From a virus: DNA of 35,845 bases. The DNA lies in IMG/VR virus record IMGVR_UViG_3300039309_000013, positions 1 through 35,845 of that record; one strand, 5' to 3'. The translations under genes and the position numbers were made by a program. The notes beneath the pieces are model-generated. The model saw nothing but the letters and a program-made list of their open reading frames with translations. It made no database searches and was not told the origin of the DNA. This document shows positions 1 to 7,022 of this stretch, one piece after another; position 1 is the stretch's first letter; each line of letters starts with the position of its first letter.

Positions 1-145
1 AAGCTGAGTCCACCCTTTGCAACTGAAACGCTGTGCTTAACGATCCTTGCGCCGCATTTACAGGGACAGTCTCTCCCTGCCAAAAGATTCCTTGCTTCGT
101 GTACGCTAAGGGTGCTGCTAAACCGTTTCCCGGATATGCTGGCAT
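1..145 (-). CDS. Partial phage structural-region protein (N-terminus only)
   Basis: An open frame runs off the left edge of the window, so only the first 48 residues are seen. The start ATG at 145 is preceded by a very strong ribosome binding site (TAGGAGGAATCTAGT), which is why I call it a real gene. The protein begins MPAYPGNGLAAPLAYTKQG and has no recognisable domain. It is the next gene downstream of the head-tail adaptor in the leftward morphogenesis operon (19-nt gap), so a tail or virion role is likely by position only. Confidence 0.65.
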   Translation of the reverse strand, partial: MPAYPGNGLAAPLAYTKQGIFWQGETVPVNAAQGSLSTAFQLQRVDSA

Positions 146-164
146 ACTAGATTCCTCCTATCGG

Positions 165-1397
165 CTACCAGCCGACATTTGCTTGGTTCCCTGTGTACGA
201 AGATGGGTCTCCATCACACGATGGGACGCTCATTCTTGCTTTCGTAAAGTAAATGTCTCCAAGGTGCCGGTCCATAATCCTGATTTTTTTGAGCCGGTCA
301 TCGTATTCCTTACGCGCTGCCTGGGCGAGAAATTGCCAGTTTGCACCTGAACCTCTTTCCATCTCATCACCCTTCTGTGATTCCTTCCACAAAAAGGCTA
401 CTTCCTGTGCTCTCCACTTTACTAACTCCTCTGTGAGCGGCGCTGGAATTGTGTCTGTCGGATTAACAAGAGGCGGAAGATTGCACTGACACATAAATGT
501 GTAGGGTAAGATTTCTAGGGGGTGGGGATAAAGTTCGTACAACATTTGCCCATAAGTAGAGCTACCATTTCTGGTATCAAAACCATAGGGAACGACATTG
601 GTTGGTTGGGCAAAATCTGTGCGCTGAGGGTCGTCTTGCGACAAATTTTCCTGTGTTAAGCTCCACCAATCCATAGGAGAATTATTAGTCGTATCGACTA
701 TGGTTTCCCAGCGTTTGAACCCGGCAGGAGCAGGATAATAGCACTGGTAAATTAAATATCCCCCGCGATTCTGTATCGGGTCTGTCCAAGGGCGGTCAAT
801 CGTCAGTGTAGCAATCAACGTAATTGAGAAAGTGGCAGCCGTTCCACCTTCCGCAAAAGTGATGTATGGAGTCGTGTAGTTGTTTCCTGCATTCAACACA
901 ATAGGTGGTAGCGTCACCGTTCCATTCGCGTTAACGGTAATAGAAAGCGTTGCTCCAGCGCCTATTGAGGGGTCAAGAACGGGTACAGTATAAACGCCGG
1001 GAGTTTGGCCTGATCCTGGAGTCAACACCGTCGCATAGGCAACCGTACCGTTGTTTCCTAGCGCGATAATGTTGTAGATTGAGTATTCTGGAATACGGAT
1101 TTGCTGCTGTGTAAGCAATGGGGGGTAGGGAACAGTTGCCGTCCATGCCGCCGTCGCAACTGCATCCCCTGTAATTGTGGTAGTGAATGGCGTGACGGTG
1201 ATTGTGCCTGGACTTAAGAAATTAGAGTTGGGACCACCTAGCATTCCTGGGGTCAACCATCCTCCAGTTTGTATCTGGAAATTCCAAGCGTTCTCATCTT
1301 GGATAGCGACGTATGCTTCATTGATGAGCGTCGCCGCAAGGCCACGGTTCATGCCTGCAATGCCTAATAGCTGTTGAACCATGTTTTGAAAGGCCAC
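165..1397 (-). CDS. Head-tail adaptor-like protein (P22 gp4-like) with inserted beta-rich module
   Basis: 410 residues. The first 45 residues (LINEAYVAIQDENAWNFQI) resemble the helical start of phage adaptor/connector proteins that attach under the portal. The C-terminal third contains a YELYPHPLEILPY stretch followed by a helical LTEELVKWRAQEVAFLWKE segment, also typical of adaptors. Between them, residues about 119-198 form a Gly/Thr-rich beta module (VLTPGSGQTPGVYTV ... NNYTTPYITFAEGGT) that is also found in the protein at 2790-3653. The start is a GTG with GGTGAG just upstream; an ATG five codons later has no binding site. Function is inferred from fold-like pattern and position after the head genes. 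It could instead be another neck protein. Confidence 0.55.
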   Translation of the reverse strand: MAFQNMVQQLLGIAGMNRGLAATLINEAYVAIQDENAWNFQIQTGGWLTPGMLGGPNSNFLSPGTITVTPFTTTITGDAVATAAWTATVPYPPLLTQQQIRIPEYSIYNIIALGNNGTVAYATVLTPGSGQTPGVYTVPVLDPSIGAGATLSITVNANGTVTLPPIVLNAGNNYTTPYITFAEGGTAATFSITLIATLTIDRPWTDPIQNRGGYLIYQCYYPAPAGFKRWETIVDTTNNSPMDWWSLTQENLSQDDPQRTDFAQPTNVVPYGFDTRNGSSTYGQMLYELYPHPLEILPYTFMCQCNLPPLVNPTDTIPAPLTEELVKWRAQEVAFLWKESQKGDEMERGSGANWQFLAQAARKEYDDRLKKIRIMDRHLGDIYFTKARMSVPSCDGDPSSYTGNQANVGW

Positions 1398-1407
1398 GTC
1401 TCACCAC

Positions 1408-1746
1408 TCACTTCCCCGCAACTCTCTTTTTCACTGTCCGCTTCTTGCCGCCAACCGTGCTCATACCCTGCTTGTGGACGCCGCCTGTTTTCTTTCCTGC
1501 TACGCGCTTTTTCTCGTAACCAGTTTGGTAATCGTCAGCCTCTGCTTTCATATTTTCTTGTTGGCGCTTGATACCTTCCTTGCCTACTTCTTTCATATAG
1601 TAAGCATCGTCAGGTACACCACCGACAGCCCTGCGATGTAAAACTTCAGACACCCTGGCGTTTTCAGCAGATTTGTCACGCGCTCTGTCCCTATCAAACG
1701 TAGACAGAAGATCACCAGCATTAACCCATCTGTCAGACTTCGCCAT
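1408..1746 (-). CDS. Lys/Arg-rich phage protein, 112 aa, repeated KKRVAGK motif
   Basis: Hydrophilic protein with an N-terminal acidic/basic part (MAKSDRWVNAGDLLSTFDRDR) and a strongly basic C-terminus carrying two copies of KRVAGK (EKKRVAGKKTGG and VKKRVAGK at the very end). The ATG at 1746 follows GGAAGTAGGTTCCT. It lies six bases downstream of another basic gene and eleven bases upstream of the adaptor. No family is recognised. The composition suits nucleic-acid binding, for example DNA neutralisation or head assembly, but this is inference. Confidence 0.7.
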   Translation of the reverse strand: MAKSDRWVNAGDLLSTFDRDRARDKSAENARVSEVLHRRAVGGVPDDAYYMKEVGKEGIKRQQENMKAEADDYQTGYEKKRVAGKKTGGVHKQGMSTVGGKKRTVKKRVAGK

Positions 1747-1752
1747 AGGAAC

Positions 1753-1914
1753 CTACTTCCCCGCACGTTTCCGCGCCACTCGCTTGCCGCCAGTCCGTCC
1801 GCTCCCGCTGACTTTCGTCAAGTGGCCCATAGGGTATACCACATCCGGTCTGCCGTTGCTTTTGCTTCCCGCTCCGACTAGGTGTTTCCTAGAGCCTGCC
1901 TTTGGCTTTGCCAT
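1753..1914 (-). CDS. Small basic phage protein, 53 aa
   Basis: Begins MAKPKAGSRKHLVGAGSKSN and ends GGKRVARKRAGK, so it shares the basic GGKRVA/RAGK tail with its neighbours. The ATG at 1914 has an AAAGAGGTAG binding site formed by the last codons of the preceding gene, whose stop lies three bases away. It belongs to a run of four basic mini-genes (1408-2241). Function unknown; a DNA-condensing or virion-associated role is only a guess from charge and location. Confidence 0.65.
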   Translation of the reverse strand: MAKPKAGSRKHLVGAGSKSNGRPDVVYPMGHLTKVSGSGRTGGKRVARKRAGK

Positions 1915-1917
1915 CAG

Positions 1918-2022
1918 CTACCTCTTTCCAGCTACGCGCTTCCTACCGCCCTTTTTCTTGTTGGACGGTATCTTTTCCGATAACAACGGATTTGTTTTCG
2001 ATGCGACCTTCTTTTTAGCCAT
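1918..2022 (-). CDS. Small basic phage protein, 34 aa
   Basis: Starts MAKKKVASKTNPLLSEK and ends KKKGGRKRVAGKR. The tail is nearly the same as that of the two genes downstream (KRVA, AGK). The ATG at 2022 has GGAAGGGAA about nine bases upstream. Short, but supported by the binding site, the shared motif and its packed position between two similar genes. Confidence 0.6.
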   Translation of the reverse strand: MAKKKVASKTNPLLSEKIPSNKKKGGRKRVAGKR

Positions 2023-2067
2023 GACTGTTCCCTTCCGTCTGTTGAAATTTCGATTCGACATACCTCA

Positions 2068-2241
2068 TTACTTGAGGATCGTCTTGTGCGATGCTTTCTT
2101 CCCGCGTCCCTTGCCCTTGCCACCTTTGTGAACATGAATCGTGCTGTGGCCTTTGACATGATGGTTTGCTGCTACCGTGTGCTTAGCGTTCCTTGGTGCG
2201 GAAGCCTTGTGAATTTTTGCTTTTCCTAAACCTCTGTGCAT
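2068..2241 (-). CDS. His/Lys/Gly-rich small phage protein, 57 aa
   Basis: Begins MHRGLGKAKIHKASAPRN. The middle is His-rich (ANHHVKGHSTIHVHKGG) and the end is KGKGRGKKASHKTILK. The ATG at 2241 has a clear AAAGGAG site eight bases upstream. It is the first gene after the terminator-like hairpin at 2286-2328. The charge pattern suggests nucleic-acid or metal binding; no family is recognised. Confidence 0.65.
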   Translation of the reverse strand: MHRGLGKAKIHKASAPRNAKHTVAANHHVKGHSTIHVHKGGKGKGRGKKASHKTILK

Positions 2242-2285
2242 TTCAGTTCTCCTTTGTTTCTGATTTTTCTACCGCTCCTGTTAAA

Positions 2286-2328
2286 ACGCCCTCCGTAGGT
2301 TTTACCCTTCCGGGCCTACAGAGGGCGT
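2286..2328 (-). terminator. Hairpin terminator, leftward
   Basis: Two 14-bp arms (2286-2299 and 2315-2328, 13 of 14 pairs, ACGCCC core) enclose a 15-base loop. Read on the minus strand the stem is followed directly by TTTTAAC. It sits between the 2382-2729 gene and the basic-protein cluster, so it should reduce or end transcription coming from the capsid genes. Confidence 0.65.
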
Positions 2329-2381
2329 CAATTGTCTGCAATCACCGGGAGAGGGAAAGACAGACCTTGTGTTGAAACTCG

Positions 2382-2729
2382 TTAAGCCCCACCAATCACT
2401 GTCAACTGCACCGACTTCGTTGCGATACTGGCTCCGCTTCCTAATGGAACCCATCCTGGAGTGCTTGTGAGAGAGAACGTGTACCAGAAAATCGCCCATG
2501 TTGCCGCAGTTGCAACACCACCAACCGGAACAGGAACGCCAATATAAGTTCCGTCTGTCGTCACGGCAAGTCCAAGCACAGCATCAATATTAAACGGAAT
2601 AAAACTTACCGAAATAATATCGCCTGTGGTCTGGTTATAAGAAGCAGTAGGATTACCGTATCCCACAAAAACCTGACGGTTTCCAGTATGGATCGGGTAC
2701 TTCACCGGGGTTAGCGTGTTGAGAATCAT
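2382..2729 (-). CDS. Beta-rich head-region protein, 115 aa, unknown
   Basis: Begins MILNTLTPVKYPIHTGNRQV and is rich in Val, Thr, Gly and aromatic residues (VSFIPFNIDAVLGLAVTTDG, WAIFWYTFSLTSTPGW), the look of a small all-beta virion protein. The ATG at 2729 has AAGGAGCGGAA upstream. It lies downstream of the capsid gene and is followed by a terminator hairpin. Possibly a head-decoration or head-completion protein; no family recognised. Confidence 0.65.
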   Translation of the reverse strand: MILNTLTPVKYPIHTGNRQVFVGYGNPTASYNQTTGDIISVSFIPFNIDAVLGLAVTTDGTYIGVPVPVGGVATAATWAIFWYTFSLTSTPGWVPLGSGASIATKSVQLTVIGGA

Positions 2730-2754
2730 TTCCGCTCCTTATTTCCGAGAACTG

Positions 2755-2780
2755 CGGGGTGGATATTCCTACCCACCCCG
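2755..2780 (-). other. GC-rich intergenic hairpin
   Basis: Eight-base arms CGGGGTGG and CCACCCCG around a 10-base loop, between the stop of the 2790-3653 gene and the start of the 2382-2729 gene. There is no T-run after it on either strand. It may be an mRNA-stabilising or weakly terminating stem. Confidence 0.4.
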
Positions 2781-2789
2781 AATGCGCGA

Positions 2790-3653
2790 TTAGTCTTGGT
2801 AGATTGGCGAGTCCATTTGAATCTTAAACGGAGTTCCAGCAGGCGGCGTAGTTGGCAGTGGATCGAGAACGTTGCCGATTGCGAACGGTCCATAAGTTGC
2901 GCTCGATGGAGCCATCGTTCCGTTTGGCGATGAACTCTGCACGATAGCAAACTGCTGTGCCGTTTGAGTGGCGCTTGTGCTTTGTACTATCACAGTCGCC
3001 ACACCAGATTCCTGAACAAAGCCATAGTTTCCAGGAGTGATAGAATTCAAGAACACTACCGGATGGACTGGTCCTACTGCCGCTGCCGTGGCAGAACTGC
3101 TCAAGGCAACGTCTGCGCTGGTAACAATATTCTGGCTGATTCCCAACTGCGCCACAACCGTGCCTGGAGTTCCGCCAGTTGCTAATGTGAATGTTGGAGG
3201 CGAAACGTATCCCTGCCCACCATTGACCACAGTAGCTGTTATCGCGTTCGCAGCCGTTACGATAACCTGAATGATTGCACCCGATCCTCCGCCGCTGCCT
3301 ACATTTGCCGCAACAGTATAGGTGCCGATAGTCTGACCGCTACCCTGGGTCAAAACCACCACACTCTTTACCGATGATCCTGAGCGGATAAAGCCAACGG
3401 TTCCCGTCTTCACGTTCGCCGCCGTCGCGCCTGAATCAACCTGCACATAACGGTAACGACCGCTATACAGAAGGCCGTTGGTCGGATAGGACGCACCAGC
3501 AGCTTCGTCATTTGTCAAGTCGAAGTAGTCGCCCTGATTCAACCCGCCAGCGTTGTACGGGAAGCCGGTATTGCTATCCCCCTGCCCCGACTGGTACGGG
3601 GAGTTTACGTTGTTGATGCAAAGCCATGTAGGAAGTGCAGGCTGAAATGGCAT
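2790..3653 (-). CDS. Beta-rich virion protein downstream of capsid (possible decoration protein)
   Basis: 287 residues, rich in Gly, Thr, Ser and Val. Residues about 95-171 form a module (VVLTQGSGQTIGTYTV ... NGGQGYVSPPTFTLATGGT) that closely matches the inserted module in the adaptor at 165-1397. Such GxGY...PP repeats are common in phage surface proteins. The ATG at 3653 has AAGGAGATTAAG. Position directly after the major capsid gene suggests a capsid-decoration or fibre-like role, which is inference. Confidence 0.65.
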   Translation of the reverse strand: MPFQPALPTWLCINNVNSPYQSGQGDSNTGFPYNAGGLNQGDYFDLTNDEAAGASYPTNGLLYSGRYRYVQVDSGATAANVKTGTVGFIRSGSSVKSVVVLTQGSGQTIGTYTVAANVGSGGGSGAIIQVIVTAANAITATVVNGGQGYVSPPTFTLATGGTPGTVVAQLGISQNIVTSADVALSSSATAAAVGPVHPVVFLNSITPGNYGFVQESGVATVIVQSTSATQTAQQFAIVQSSSPNGTMAPSSATYGPFAIGNVLDPLPTTPPAGTPFKIQMDSPIYQD

Positions 3654-3706
3654 CTTAATCTCCTTAAACTACTTCGTTTTTTCCTGTTCCGTCACCTTAC
3701 AACGGA

Positions 3707-4984
3707 TTAACCGATTGACGTAAAGCCGAAAGCGTATGCATTCTGTCTCGGTTGTACGCAATACAGGTTCGTCGCCAACCGCATAAAGATCGTGTCCACG
3801 CTAACGTTGTTCCACTGGCTCGTCCTGCGCACTCCGAAGTTCCATGCAGGCCTGTCCGTTGTACGCAACTTGAACGTCTCAGGCGTCAGGAAGTAAATCG
3901 CTTCCGAAGGCTGAATGTTCGCGTTCGATGGCAAACCGGAGTTCGTTGGCGAAGTCGTAACCGATGCGCCTGACGAGTTGACAAACTGAGGAGTCGTATA
4001 GGTAATGGTTGTCGTGTTCGATCCAACGCCGTCCACCAAACTCGTGTTTCCAGATGCTCCACCTGTTGCAAGCGGAATGTAATACTGCGCAACAGCCGAA
4101 GGAGCCAGAGGATCGGAATAAATCTGCGTACCGTTGAAGTCCAGAGCATCCCACATGATGTCGTGCTTCGTGTTCGAGATGTCTCTGCGATAAGCGTCAA
4201 GAGCAATCGCAATTGCCTTGAATCCGAACACGTTTGTGATGCCCAGCTTCGGTTTTCCACCCACCGCCTTGCACTGCGACCAGAGTTGCATCAATGAACC
4301 GAAGTTGATTTGTCCCGGTCCTGACGTTGCAGGTGCGGCCACAGTTCCGGTTGTTACCTGTTGTCCAAGGTAAAGCGGTGTCACGTTGATTGCAGCACCT
4401 ACCGCGCCGTTTCTGGCTTGCTGTCCGTAGCTCTTGTAGATATTGCCATAGAGCGAAGGATCAATGCCGTTATTCAATGCTTCGTCCAAACCGTTCGATA
4501 CTTTGTAACGGTTATCCGAAACAGTTGGAGACGATTGCTGTCCGTGACGGAATGCATCCATCTCCAGCATTGTGTTGATCTGCATCACCAACGATTCCAT
4601 AAAGATCGCGTAGATGTCACAAATCCGCGCAGGACCAGAGTTAATCACACCGCCCTGTCCTGAGCCGTCGTCCATCTCCCAGTCGTCCATCGGGAACCAT
4701 GAAGCGTAGCCCTTCTCATAGAACTTCAGCTTGTCGGTAATTTGCTGACGGGTCACAGTGATCGTCTGACCTGGATTCACGCCAGCGCCCTGCGGACGAC
4801 CGTACAGGAAGACTTCCGTCATACCTGCGCCGCCAAGATACGGGTCAGCTACACCGGCACGGCGTAACTCTTCCAAGAAAGGAGTCCCGACGAAGAAGTT
4901 ATTCCAGATCACCTCTTTGCGAACGCTCTCTAGGTTTGTGGAATCAATTTCGCCGAAGGTTGGATCGGTCGGTGTAATTGGCAT
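3707..4984 (-). CDS. Major capsid protein (HK97-fold type)
   Basis: 425 residues, a usual length for a capsid subunit. The N-terminus (SVRKEVIWNNFFVGTPFLEELRR) and the middle (ITVTRQQITDKLKFYEKGYASWFPMDDWEMDDG, then ICDIYAIFMESLVMQINTMLEMD) look like the N-arm and spine helix of phage capsid proteins. The C-terminal part (EAIYFLTPETFKLRTTDRP ... FGVRRTSQWNNVSVDTIFMR) fits the A/P domains. AAAGGAAAC precedes the ATG at 4984. It follows a scaffold-like gene, the standard order. It is the most likely main head protein. Confidence 0.82.
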   Translation of the reverse strand: MPITPTDPTFGEIDSTNLESVRKEVIWNNFFVGTPFLEELRRAGVADPYLGGAGMTEVFLYGRPQGAGVNPGQTITVTRQQITDKLKFYEKGYASWFPMDDWEMDDGSGQGGVINSGPARICDIYAIFMESLVMQINTMLEMDAFRHGQQSSPTVSDNRYKVSNGLDEALNNGIDPSLYGNIYKSYGQQARNGAVGAAINVTPLYLGQQVTTGTVAAPATSGPGQINFGSLMQLWSQCKAVGGKPKLGITNVFGFKAIAIALDAYRRDISNTKHDIMWDALDFNGTQIYSDPLAPSAVAQYYIPLATGGASGNTSLVDGVGSNTTTITYTTPQFVNSSGASVTTSPTNSGLPSNANIQPSEAIYFLTPETFKLRTTDRPAWNFGVRRTSQWNNVSVDTIFMRLATNLYCVQPRQNAYAFGFTSIG

Positions 4985-5030
4985 TTTCGTTTCCTTTCAG
5001 CGATTTACGCTGTTTTTCTGAATCTTCCGC

Positions 5031-6023
5031 TTACGCTACAACTGCTTGTCTTTCTTCCAAAGCCTTGTGAATGTTGTCCAAAGATGTTTGTCTACGCTCG
5101 GCTTGAGTCATCTTGGTCGGGTCTTTGCGCTCACCCGCCTTAGTTGCTCTTTGCAAATCGGAGAACTTCGATGATCCTGGAGGCAACTTCGTATCAGGAT
5201 TGCTACCGGCCTGCTCCGCTCTCAATCTTTCCTTGGCCGCAAATTCAGCCTTGAGTTTGTCGGTCTCTTCCTTGTACTTTGCTTCCCTCTCAGCTACAGC
5301 GGCGGCGGCTACGGCATCGTCATGGGCCTTCGCTGCTGCTAGACGCATCTCTTCTTTCTTCTCCGCAAACTTGAAAATCTGAGAGGCGTAGGTTGCAGGG
5401 TCTTTGAACTTGTTGGCCTCAGCCTGCCGTAGGAGTTCGGTAGGCGAGATCGGCATTGGCTTGCCGTAAAGCGTTTGGTACTCCCACTGAATATTCGCCA
5501 CTGTTCCAAGAGAAGTTCCTAGTTCGTTGCGAACCTCATCAATTGTGAATGTGGGAGTTCCGGGAGTCTTTGGAGCGGGAGGAACTACGGCTGCTGCGGG
5601 AGGAATGAATACTGGAGCGTCTTCCGGCTTGATGTTGAGCGTACTTAAATAACTTTCTCTCTGTGCCTTGTAGAACGCTGCTTCCGCTGCTGCATCCGAT
5701 GCGGCTTTGGCTAATTTTGCCTTTTCCGCTTCCCATGACGCGATGCCGGGATTATAAACATTATCCCGAAAATCCGCCCAACCTCTTTCAGATGCCTCTG
5801 CTGCCTCTCTTGCTACTCTGGCAGCTTCGGCGGCGGCTTCCTGTGCCTTCCTATCCGCTTCCGCCTTTGCTGCTAAATCTTTTGCGGCCTGTTCCTTTTG
5901 TGCGGCAGTCTGCTCGATATTGGAAACGTAGTCGCCCAGACCCTTCATAGCCTGAGCATCAAGCGCGTCTATTTGCGCCTGCGACCAGCCCGAATTTTTT
6001 AGCACTTCGGCTAAAGTTGGCAT
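5031..6023 (-). CDS. Scaffold-like protein, Ala/Glu/Lys-rich coiled coil
   Basis: 330 residues dominated by Ala, Glu and Lys, with two long predicted coiled-coil stretches (about 38-125 and 210-275) and a Pro-rich linker (PPAAAVVPPAPKTPGTP) between them. The C-terminus is basic (RKDPTKMTQAERRQ), as in scaffolds that contact the capsid protein. It lies immediately upstream of the major capsid gene. The start is ATG at 6023 with GGGAG upstream. The role, guiding capsid assembly, is inferred from composition and gene order. Confidence 0.7.
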   Translation of the reverse strand: MPTLAEVLKNSGWSQAQIDALDAQAMKGLGDYVSNIEQTAAQKEQAAKDLAAKAEADRKAQEAAAEAARVAREAAEASERGWADFRDNVYNPGIASWEAEKAKLAKAASDAAAEAAFYKAQRESYLSTLNIKPEDAPVFIPPAAAVVPPAPKTPGTPTFTIDEVRNELGTSLGTVANIQWEYQTLYGKPMPISPTELLRQAEANKFKDPATYASQIFKFAEKKEEMRLAAAKAHDDAVAAAAVAEREAKYKEETDKLKAEFAAKERLRAEQAGSNPDTKLPPGSSKFSDLQRATKAGERKDPTKMTQAERRQTSLDNIHKALEERQAVVA

Positions 6024-6054
6024 GATTGTCTATTCTCCCGGATTTTCTTTTTCG

Positions 6055-6369
6055 TTAACCTACTTGTGGTTGCTGCGAAATCGGAGTCGGCTGAGAAGGC
6101 GTAACCATTGCCGTCTGTGCCTCTCCTATCGCCTGTACGACCTTGTTCATCTGTGAAGCAATCTGAGGGTACGCAGATGCGATTTGCTGCGCAACTTGGC
6201 TCCATTGGCCGAGCAATTGTTGGATTTGATTGGCTGGACCTTGAGATGGAGGACCACCTTGAGGGCCACCCTGCGGCCCGCCTGATGGTGGAGGAGGGGG
6301 AGGACCACCTGCTCCCGAAGGGGGCGATCCTCCTTGATCTGGCGTTGGTGGCATTGCTGGCGTAGCCAT
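6055..6369 (-). CDS. Pro/Gly-rich small head-region protein, 104 aa
   Basis: The first half is almost only Pro, Gly and Ser (SGAGGPPPPPPSGGPQGG). The second half is a helical Gln-rich segment (IQQLLGQWSQVAQQIASAYPQIASQMNKVV). ACGGAGACGAA precedes the ATG at 6369. Such disordered-plus-helix proteins are often found between portal and scaffold genes in phages; the exact role is unknown. Confidence 0.65.
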   Translation of the reverse strand: MATPAMPPTPDQGGSPPSGAGGPPPPPPSGGPQGGPQGGPPSQGPANQIQQLLGQWSQVAQQIASAYPQIASQMNKVVQAIGEAQTAMVTPSQPTPISQQPQVG

Positions 6370-6400
6370 TTCGTCTCCGTTAGGGGTTAGTGGCTACCAA

Positions 6401-6505
6401 CTACGCCTTGATTGCGCTCTTCTTGCTGTGACGCTTGCCGCCTCTGCGCTTCCGACCGGAAACCTTCTTCACGTGCTTTTTGCCTGCTACCTTGTGACGG
6501 GCCAT
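6401..6505 (-). CDS. Arg/Lys-rich mini-protein, 34 aa
   Basis: MARHKVAGKKHVKKVSGR then KRRGGKRHSKKSAIKA. About half the residues are Lys, Arg or His. An AAAGGAG site lies eight bases before the ATG at 6505. It shares VAGKK and GGKR motifs with the basic proteins at 1408-2022, so it is probably a member of the same family placed at the other side of the capsid genes. Function unknown. Confidence 0.7.
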   Translation of the reverse strand: MARHKVAGKKHVKKVSGRKRRGGKRHSKKSAIKA

Positions 6506-6553
6506 GATGTTTCTCCTTTGTGTGGGTTACGTTTGTTTGGAGCAAACGAAAAT

Positions 6554-6582
6554 GGCGGCTAGGCCATAATCGCCTAGTCGCC
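6554..6582 (-). terminator. Hairpin, possible leftward terminator or 5' leader stem
   Basis: Eleven-base arms (6554-6564 and 6572-6582; ten Watson-Crick pairs and one mismatch or G-U) with a 7-base loop. On the minus strand it is followed by ATTTTCGTTTG, a short T-rich tract. It lies just downstream of a candidate leftward promoter (6649-6677) and before the mini-gene at 6401, so it could act as an attenuator or as a stabilising leader hairpin. Confidence 0.5.
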
Positions 6583-6648
6583 AGTTGTTCCCAATAAGGG
6601 GGCCGCGTGCTAATGTGTTGACGCTGCTACTTCTCTACGTCTTAAAAA

Positions 6649-6677
6649 GGAATAGAACAAAACAAACGATTTGTCAA
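6649..6677 (-). promoter_or_regulatory. Leftward sigma70-like promoter for the scaffold/capsid genes
   Basis: On the minus strand a perfect TTGACA (6677-6672) is separated by 17 bases from TATTCC (6654-6649). The intergenic position, the exact -35 and the ideal spacing make it credible; the -10 is only partly consensus. Confidence 0.45.
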
Positions 6678-6736
6678 GCACAAAATGAAAGATTCTTAGT
6701 TTTCGCTCTTTATTCTCTGTGTTTGGGGATGAAAAG

Positions 6737-6745
6737 TGGTAGAAT
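6737..6745 (+). promoter_or_regulatory. Rightward extended -10 promoter for the HNH gene
   Basis: TGGTAGAAT is an extended -10 (TG, one base, TAGAAT) about 54 bases before the ATG at 6799. No good -35 is seen. It would give the inserted endonuclease its own transcript, opposite to the surrounding operon. Confidence 0.4.
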
Positions 6746-6798
6746 GGGGTTGTGGACGTTTGCCGCGTCCGCACATCTCAGGCTAGAAGGAGCCGTCA

Positions 6799-6969
6799 AT
6801 GACAACCCCACAAGAACAATTGTACCCTGAAAATCCAGAGACAAAGACGAAGATTTGCACACGTAAAGGATGTCCTTCTAACGGCTCCCCGCAAACCTTG
6901 GATAATTTTTTGTTCGTAAAGATAGAGAAATTGGGTACACGTCTTGGTGTAAAGAATGCTACCGTCTGA
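6799..6969 (+). CDS. HNH endonuclease upstream fragment (first zinc module), frameshifted
   Basis: The ATG at 6799 follows AGAAGGAG and opens a frame coding MTTPQEQLYPENPETK, then a Cys motif (ICTRKGCPSNGSPQTLDNF). At 6906-6912 (T TTT TTG) the natural continuation moves to the -1 frame: reading on gives FVRKDREIGYTSWCKECYR, which completes a CX4C...CX2C zinc module and runs straight into the frame of the 7023-7760 gene. In the zero frame it stops at 6967-6969. So 6799-7760 was, or is, one protein of about 320 residues. It is either a -1 programmed frameshift, a one-base loss in a T-run, or a base-calling error. Confidence 0.6.
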   Translation: MTTPQEQLYPENPETKTKICTRKGCPSNGSPQTLDNFLFVKIEKLGTRLGVKNATV

Positions 6970-7022
6970 ACCGCAAAAACCCTATTACACATCCTCGTAG
7001 CCCACATCTTGCCAAAGATGGA

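Noticed and set aside
6585-6830. A rightward 81-codon frame before the HNH gene
   Set aside because: It crosses the leftward promoter and overlaps the HNH start in another frame; no binding site and no domain.
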